From positions 1 through 26,514 of the forward strand of contig CAMOLA010000031.1 of NCBI GenBank assembly GCA_946618265.1: a stretch of 26,514 bases of DNA, read 5' to 3'. The notes under the pieces are model-generated. The model saw nothing but the letters and a program-made list of their open reading frames with translations. It had not been told where the DNA came from and searched no databases. This document shows positions 22,401-26,514 of this stretch, piece after piece (position 1 is the first letter of the stretch; each line of letters begins with the position of its first letter). Source of the stretch: an uncultured Eggerthellaceae bacterium (lineage in GTDB: Bacteria; Actinomycetota; Coriobacteriia; Coriobacteriales; Eggerthellaceae). The position numbers were made by a program, and so were the translations under genes.

Positions 22401-23342
22401 ATGGAAATCTTCCAGTTCGAGCAGTTTCAGATGATCGCGGAATGCGGAACGATGCGCGGGGCGGCCGAGCGGCTGTTCTTGTCTCAGCCGACGCTGAGCC
22501 ACAACATAAAGAAGCTCGAGGCCGAGCTGGGCTGCAAGCTGTTCACGCGTTCGAGCAACCAGCTGCGGCTGACGCCGTACGGCGAGCTCGTGTTGGAGCG
22601 CACGCGCGAGATTGATGGCATGTTCAAAACCATGCTCGCCGAAGTGGAGGATTTGAAACGCCGAGAGGAGGCGACGCTGCGCATTGGGTCGTATTCCTAT
22701 ATCGCGTCGGGTTTCGTCATGTCGCCGGTCGCCGCGGAGTTTCCCGACAGCCGGTTTGTGGTGGACAACTGCCCGACCGATGTGCTGAAGGATGGCCTGA
22801 AGGATGGACGCTTCGACGTGCTTCTTGCGACTGATGTCGTCCGCGACAAGGCATTCAAATGGCAAAAGCTCTACACCGAGCAGGCATACCTGTCGGTCCC
22901 GCGCGATCATGCGCTGGCGGAGCGCGAAAGCGTTACTGCTTCCGATATGGACGGGCTGCAGTTCAATATCGAGTCGGGTTTGCTCGGCTACAGCGACTGG
23001 TTCGCCTACATCCTGCGAAACGCGGACGTGTCCGATAACGCGATCGAGCTTCGGCCGTTCAAGGAACATTTGCGTGTGAAGGACGCGCTGCCCACGTGTA
23101 ACCTCATCACCTCGCTCATCATGGGGTTCGTGCGCACGAGCGAGCTGCGTGCTGTCGTGCCGGTTGGCGAGCCGTTCGCCAGGCGAAACATTGGCCTTCT
23201 ATACAGGCAGGACGCATCCGAGAAGGTGCTCGCGTTCGTCAAATACATGAAGTCTCATGCGGTAGGCGTCTTCAGCGGCAACGCCTTCATCCCATATTTT
23301 TTGTTTCCCGAAGACGTTTCCAATCTACACATTCAGGGATGA
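22401..23342 (+). CDS. LysR-family transcriptional regulator
   Basis: A 313-residue LysR protein. Residues 1-62 are the winged helix, with GTMRGAAERLFLSQPTLSHN as recognition helix region and KLEAELGCKLFTR after it. The rest is the substrate-binding domain (LRIGSYSYIASG to the end). GGGAGGAGG before ATG 22401 decides the start; a longer frame from 22320 has none. It is head-to-head with the acetyltransferase across 210 bp, which it may regulate, as LysR genes often control a divergent neighbour. The stop (23340-23342) touches a palindromic repeat. Confidence 0.92.
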   Translation: MEIFQFEQFQMIAECGTMRGAAERLFLSQPTLSHNIKKLEAELGCKLFTRSSNQLRLTPYGELVLERTREIDGMFKTMLAEVEDLKRREEATLRIGSYSYIASGFVMSPVAAEFPDSRFVVDNCPTDVLKDGLKDGRFDVLLATDVVRDKAFKWQKLYTEQAYLSVPRDHALAERESVTASDMDGLQFNIESGLLGYSDWFAYILRNADVSDNAIELRPFKEHLRVKDALPTCNLITSLIMGFVRTSELRAVVPVGEPFARRNIGLLYRQDASEKVLAFVKYMKSHAVGVFSGNAFIPYFLFPEDVSNLHIQG

Positions 23343-23431
23343 TGAACAAGGAGGAGCGTTCATTCGAACAATGGACTACGAGGACGTTAAGCGATTCGCT
23401 CGCGTGAACACTCCTCCGTTCCCTGTTCACG
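23341..23431. repeat. Degenerate inverted repeat, CGTGAACA family
   Basis: The right arm 23401-23431 matches the right arm of the perfect element at 15747-15777 at 29 of 31 positions. The left arm (about 23341-23366) has lost about five bases and has several mismatches. It begins at the LysR stop. Confidence 0.8.
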
Positions 23432-23466
23432 CTGGTGACACTCGTGGATGAAAGCTTGTGTGGCGC

Positions 23467-24033
23467 TCAGATTTCCCAACCCTCGCGCACGGCGGCATCG
23501 TAGGCTGCTAGCAGGAAGGCCGGCATGCGCTCGCACTCCCAAGCGGCAAGCTTCTCGGGAGTCGTGTCCAGCTCGCCACGAAGCCACTCCACTGTGCAGC
23601 CGATGGACCCGTACGAGTGCGACTTTATGTCGAAGAGCCTCTGCGCCGAGAGCTGCTTTGCGCCGGAATGGCGCAACACGAACCGGGAGCTCATCGCCAC
23701 GTCGAAATCCTGGATGTGACGTTCGATCGAGTTCTGTGACTTGTCGGCGAATGCCGTGCGGTAGAAGTCCCGGCGTTCCCACATGCGGGCGAGCGCGGCG
23801 GCGGTCTGCTCGCGGTAGCCCGTGCACCCCGCGTCCTCGGCGCCGGCGCGGAAGTCCTGCTCGAAGATCCAGGCCACAAGGTCGTACTTGTCGCGGAAGT
23901 GGTAGTAGAACGCCTGGCGTTGCGCACCGCACCGCTCGCAGAGCGCGTTCACGCGCACCTTCGAGAGCGGCATCTCCTTCAGCATCGCCTCCAGCTCGGC
24001 GGCGAACAGCCTCTTCGTGCGGTCCTTGAACAT
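23467..24033 (-). CDS. TetR-family regulator (DhaS-like)
   Basis: A 188-residue TetR-type protein. The DNA-binding part is at 5-55, with VNALCERCGAQRQAFYYHF and the following DKYDLVAWIF typical of DhaS/SACE-type regulators in Coriobacteriia. The C-terminal helices form the ligand domain. ATG 24033 is preceded by GGGGAGG; an upstream in-frame ATG at 24234 runs through the neighbouring gene and is rejected. It is divergent from the membrane protein at 24163, with a 129-bp intergenic region containing a candidate operator. Confidence 0.88.
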   Translation of the reverse strand: MFKDRTKRLFAAELEAMLKEMPLSKVRVNALCERCGAQRQAFYYHFRDKYDLVAWIFEQDFRAGAEDAGCTGYREQTAAALARMWERRDFYRTAFADKSQNSIERHIQDFDVAMSSRFVLRHSGAKQLSAQRLFDIKSHSYGSIGCTVEWLRGELDTTPEKLAAWECERMPAFLLAAYDAAVREGWEI

Positions 24034-24071
24034 GGCGCCTCCCCTGCAAAACGGCGTTTCCGTATTACATT

Positions 24072-24094
24072 CATACAGTATAGCGTTTTGTATG
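24072..24094. promoter_or_regulatory. Candidate operator between TetR and membrane protein
   Basis: CATACA (24072-24077) and TGTATG (24089-24094) are inverted half-sites 11 bases apart, with a possible -10 (TATAGC, 24079-24084) between them. It is placed as expected for self- and neighbour control by the TetR protein. Confidence 0.45.
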
Positions 24095-24162
24095 GTTTCA
24101 AAGGAGCTTAACGGTTCTACCTTTCGCTTCAGGACAAAAACCCCGAGCAAAGGAGAGAACCT

Positions 24163-24978
24163 GTGAACCCGTTCGAGATCGACCTCGCGTCGCTGGCCAT
24201 GATCAACGACGTGCCCGGCGTCATCATGGAGCACATGACGCCGTCCGTGGAGAACATCCCCGTCTTCATCATGATGGCGGTCAACATCATCCTGGGCTTC
24301 ATGCTCTACACCAACGTCGCCGGCGTGCAGAAGCGCGACGGCAAGGACCCCTACCCGCTATTCCTGCACTGCGTGCTCATCGTGTGGGACACGCTGTGCA
24401 CGATCATGATGTGGATCCTCGCGTTCCGCTACGACTTCTTCTGGCTGTGGACCTTGTTCGGAATCCTCGAGCCCATCTGGGTGTGGGGTGAGGTCAAGTC
24501 GATCCAGGCCCACATCAAGACCGACCGCGAAGAGGAGCTCGGCCGGTTCGTGCACGGCGGCAACATCACCGAGAAGCAGGCCTGGGGCTACGTGGCCATC
24601 ATGATTACCGTGGCCGCCGCGTTTTGGCTGTCCATCTCGTTCATCCTGGGCGGCTTCTTCAACGCGTCGCTGTGCGTCACCTGGCCGTGGACCAACTTCC
24701 TGTTCCCGTGGCTGTGCTGGGAGCACTGGCACTCCCGCGCCGCCCGCACGGGCACGCAGCTGGGCAACTCGATGAAGGTGCAGCTGACCATCTTCATCCA
24801 GATCACCATCTCGTGGTTGCCCGGTACCTGGTTCGTGCTCATGATGCCCTTCCTTCAGAACCCCGTGTTCTACCTGGTGGGATTCGCGTCGAGCGCTCTG
24901 GCGCTGGCGAACCTGCTGAAGGTGCGCAAGCTCCCGCTGCCCGAGCCGAAGGTCGAGGCCAACGCAGAGCAGGCTTAG
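24163..24978 (+). CDS. Unrecognised seven-helix membrane protein
   Basis: A 271-residue integral membrane protein that I do not recognise. Helices are near 32-54, 66-87, 90-110, 140-163, 168-187, 206-231 and 234-254. It is unusually rich in Trp and Met, with charged residues placed at helix ends (WTLFGILEPIWVWGEVKSI, then FPWLCWEHWHSRAARTGTQL) that could line a pocket. The start is GTG 24163, after AGGAG at 24151-24155 with a 7-base spacer. It is divergent from a TetR regulator that probably controls it, the usual arrangement for an inducible transporter or membrane enzyme. Function is not assigned; possible roles include small-molecule uptake or modification. Confidence 0.75.
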   Translation: MNPFEIDLASLAMINDVPGVIMEHMTPSVENIPVFIMMAVNIILGFMLYTNVAGVQKRDGKDPYPLFLHCVLIVWDTLCTIMMWILAFRYDFFWLWTLFGILEPIWVWGEVKSIQAHIKTDREEELGRFVHGGNITEKQAWGYVAIMITVAAAFWLSISFILGGFFNASLCVTWPWTNFLFPWLCWEHWHSRAARTGTQLGNSMKVQLTIFIQITISWLPGTWFVLMMPFLQNPVFYLVGFASSALALANLLKVRKLPLPEPKVEANAEQA

Positions 24979-25013
24979 GCATCGCGCATCGCGAGAAACG
25001 ATCCGTGCGAATT

Positions 25014-25061
25014 GGAGGGGCGGCCCGAGAACGCGCCGATGCGCTCGACGGCGCCCCCTCC
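25014..25061 (+). terminator. Possible terminator of membrane protein gene
   Basis: GGAGGGGCG (25014-25022) can pair with CGCCCCCTCC (25052-25061, one bulge) with a long loop, 35 bases after the stop. There is no T run, so the call is weak. Confidence 0.35.
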
Positions 25062-25238
25062 CCCTACCAGTTTGTGTGGTCCGCAAGCCTCGAGCATTGC
25101 GAACAATCCCTTTCGTCTTTTCGCCCAAAGCTAGAGCGAGGCCACAAACGCACCGGGGCGATTTATGGGCGTCCGACGTATAATTTGCGTGAGGCCGATT
25201 CAGGCGAGGCGCGAGCCCAGAGAGGCGAGGTGGGAACC

Positions 25239-25433
25239 ATGTGCTTCAGACCCAGCGCGGTAGATCCCGGTCCAAACACGCAGCAAGCGACGTGCCCGAC
25301 ATGCGGCATGCCCGTGGTGGCGGAGGCCGACGTGACGAGCGGTACGTGCCCGTACTGCGGCGACCCGATTCCGCCGGAGGCGTCCGATAGCTTCGGCCAT
25401 ACCGATCCCGCTCACAACACCCGGATCATCTAG
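25239..25433 (+). CDS. Small zinc-ribbon protein
   Basis: A 64-residue protein. After MCFRP at the start it has two CxxC pairs, CPTCGMPV and CPYCGDPI, which make one zinc-ribbon or rubredoxin-like site. Small proteins beginning MCFRP with this ribbon are widespread in anaerobic Firmicutes and Actinobacteria with no known function. GAGGTGGG lies just upstream of ATG 25239, and a TATAAT at 25179-25184 could be its -10. The 260 bp before it (24979-25238) hold only the possible terminator and this promoter. It is followed by two hairpins. Confidence 0.75.
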   Translation: MCFRPSAVDPGPNTQQATCPTCGMPVVAEADVTSGTCPYCGDPIPPEASDSFGHTDPAHNTRII

Positions 25434-25480
25434 GGCGCGACGCAGCTCAGGAGCCGATGTCCGCGAGCTCGTCTAAGTCG

Positions 25481-25591
25481 TCTCTGGCTGCGGTCGAGAA
25501 CGCCGTGACCACAGCCAGAGATGCAGCCGTCGTCATCTGCCCATTCGGGCGCCCCTTCCGACACGGTGCCGGCTTGGCAGCGCCCGAATGG
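25481..25591. repeat. Two successive inverted repeats
   Basis: TCTCTGGCTG-C-GGTC (25481-25495) pairs with GACC-A-CAGCCAGAGA (25507-25521). CCATTCGGGCGC (25541-25552) pairs exactly with GCGCCCGAATGG (25580-25591). They lie between the zinc-ribbon stop and the nitroreductase remnant stop and may terminate both. Confidence 0.7.
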
Positions 25592-25626
25592 TGGCTTCTG
25601 GTTGGCGGCTGAGATTCGCCTTGCAA

Positions 25627-25923
25627 CTACTCTTTTATGGTGAGGATGTCCTCAAGCGGCAGGCGCGAAGAGGCGAAGTCGTTGATGTCGTCCTCGGCCG
25701 CGTAGCCCAGCGCGATTCCCATGACGATGTCCTCGTCGGCGGGCACATCCAGCAGCGGGCGCAGCTCGGCGGGGAACTTCACGATCTCGTAGGCGGGGAT
25801 GGAGTCGATGCCATGATCCTTCGCCGCCAGCATGAGCGCCAACCCGAAACCGCCCAGGTCGTAGACCGGCCACTCCGTGTGCTCCTTGCCAAGCGTCAGG
25901 TACACGAGCGCGGGCGCGTTTCT
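25627..25923 (-). pseudogene. C-terminal half of a nitroreductase
   Basis: Reading from 25923 to the stop at 25627 gives RNAPALVYLTLGKEHTEWPV, then YDLGGFGLALMLAAKDHGID, IPAYEIVKFPAELRPLL and VMGIALGY. This is the back half of an NAD(P)H-dependent FMN nitroreductase, including the GIALGY loop. The front half (FMN phosphate-binding RxSxR region) is missing. Upstream of 25924 the same frame only reads the antisense of a radical SAM gene, and there is no start signal. It is a truncated gene ending at a sharp junction. Confidence 0.8.
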
Positions 25924-25930
25924 GGTGCCC

Positions 25931-26347
25931 GTGACCGAGGGCTGCACGCACAACGGCTGCGCGTTCTGCAACATGTACCAGGGCGTCCGGTTCCGGATGC
26001 TGCGCACCCTGAGCGGCGTAATCGACAAGGTCGACGAGTCCGCATACCATCTGGTGAACACCTCCATGCTCACCGTGGCGCCCGGCACGCCGCTTTCCCG
26101 CGCGGTCGAGAAGGGGCTCTACGTCGAGTCGACCGAGATGGAGAAGCTCGAGGAGATCCGCGAGCTCGTGCGCTGCCTGACCAACGAGACGGTCTTCATG
26201 AACGAGCACGCCTCGAACACGTTCTACGTGCAGTGCCGGCTGCCGGAGGCCAAGGACGAGCTGCTCGAATACATCGAGGGCCTCATGGAGCACCGCGACG
26301 AGGCGGAGCTGCGGCGCTACCGCGAGATGGTGACCCGCGCGTTCTAG
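25931..26347 (+). pseudogene. Radical SAM protein remnant with missing start and middle
   Basis: From 25931 the plus strand encodes VTEGCTHNGCAFCNMYQG, a radical SAM cluster motif (C-x4-C-x2-C) with family-typical NMY. Within ten residues (about 26000) it jumps to the family's C-terminal region: HLVNTSMLTVAPGTPLSRAV, then HASNTFYVQCRLPEAKDELL and a stop at 26347. The 150 or more residues of barrel that normally separate these are absent, and so is the true N-terminus. An ATG at 25877 opens the frame but lies in antisense of the nitroreductase and lacks a ribosome-binding site. It is non-functional as a SAM enzyme. Confidence 0.8.
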
Positions 26348-26444
26348 CTTTATTGCGAGAGGAAGCGGTTATGATGGTGGGGTCGTTGTTGATCGGGCGC
26401 ATGCGCCAGGTAGTGTGGCCTGGTGGAAGGGACGTTTGCAAAAC

Positions 26445-26514
26445 ATGGGAATCGTAGTCATCGGAACCACGTTCGTAGACGTGAAGGGGTATCCGTTCGG
26501 GGAGTTCATCCCGC
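26445..26514 (+). CDS. PfkB-family carbohydrate kinase, N-terminus only
   Basis: The window ends 23 codons into this gene: MGIVVIGTTFVDVKGYPFGE, then FIP. The first strand (VVIG) followed by F-V-D and G-x-P is the usual opening of PfkB/ribokinase-type sugar or nucleoside kinases. GGAAGGG lies upstream at 26425-26431, rather far from the ATG. The phosphorylated substrate cannot be told from this stub. Confidence 0.65.
   Translation, partial: MGIVVIGTTFVDVKGYPFGEFIP

Overview
The window is high-GC DNA with short, mostly well-spaced genes. Membrane NrfD-type redox proteins, aldo/keto reductases with C-terminal 2[4Fe-4S] domains, flavodoxins (one a Tat lipoprotein), carboxymuconolactone decarboxylase-cupin proteins and many DhaS/TetR- and LysR-type regulators together suggest an anaerobic gut actinobacterium of the Coriobacteriia, probably Eggerthellaceae. 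This is an inference from gene style; no rRNA or marker gene is present. I see no insertion sequence, prophage, tRNA or CRISPR array.

Layout. 1-4350: tail of an NrfD-like quinone-reductase subunit, an EamA exporter, an aldo/keto reductase with two [4Fe-4S] motifs, and a nitroreductase-like flavoprotein. 4350-7100: gene-poor, with a zinc-ribbon/C-type-lectin membrane protein facing a broken zinc-ribbon gene. 7100-10700: a LUD-domain protein followed by a decaying stretch (pyruvyl-transferase fragment joined to an acyl-CoA-ligase tail, an unknown Cys-rich protein, a GMC oxidoreductase with most of its middle missing) and an unknown protein with an HECAH zincin motif. 10887-14294: a large cytosolic hybrid sensor kinase. 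14346-17816: a redox island (divergent TetR, flavodoxin, stand-alone Fe-S protein, Tat-lipoprotein flavodoxin, CMD-cupin) with a very clear double operator over its promoter. 18095-20551: a fusion of a deoxyinosine/uracil-type DNA glycosylase with an NAD(P)HX epimerase, then a DUF1294-thermonuclease fusion. 20756-24033: RarD-type permease, GNAT acetyltransferase, LysR and TetR regulators. 24163-26514: an unrecognised seven-helix membrane protein, a small zinc-ribbon protein, a nitroreductase remnant butted head-on against a radical SAM remnant, and the start of a PfkB sugar kinase.

Two patterns cut across the window. First, at least five different families of short palindromic repeats (cores GGGAGACTCCC, GGGGACTGTCCC, TTACCTCAGAGGTAA, CCCCGCGGG and a 31-bp arm beginning CGTGAACA) sit between genes, often at or across stop codons. 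They look like REP/terminator-type elements, and several families are present more than once. Second, at least three loci show genes cut or joined at what look like deletion junctions (near 8347, 9262 and 25927), so the region appears to be undergoing gene loss, unless these are assembly joins.

The most notable coding finding is the glycosylase-NnrE fusion preceded by a five-copy palindrome array. The most notable regulatory finding is the paired GACA-N3-TGTC operators around the flavodoxin promoter.
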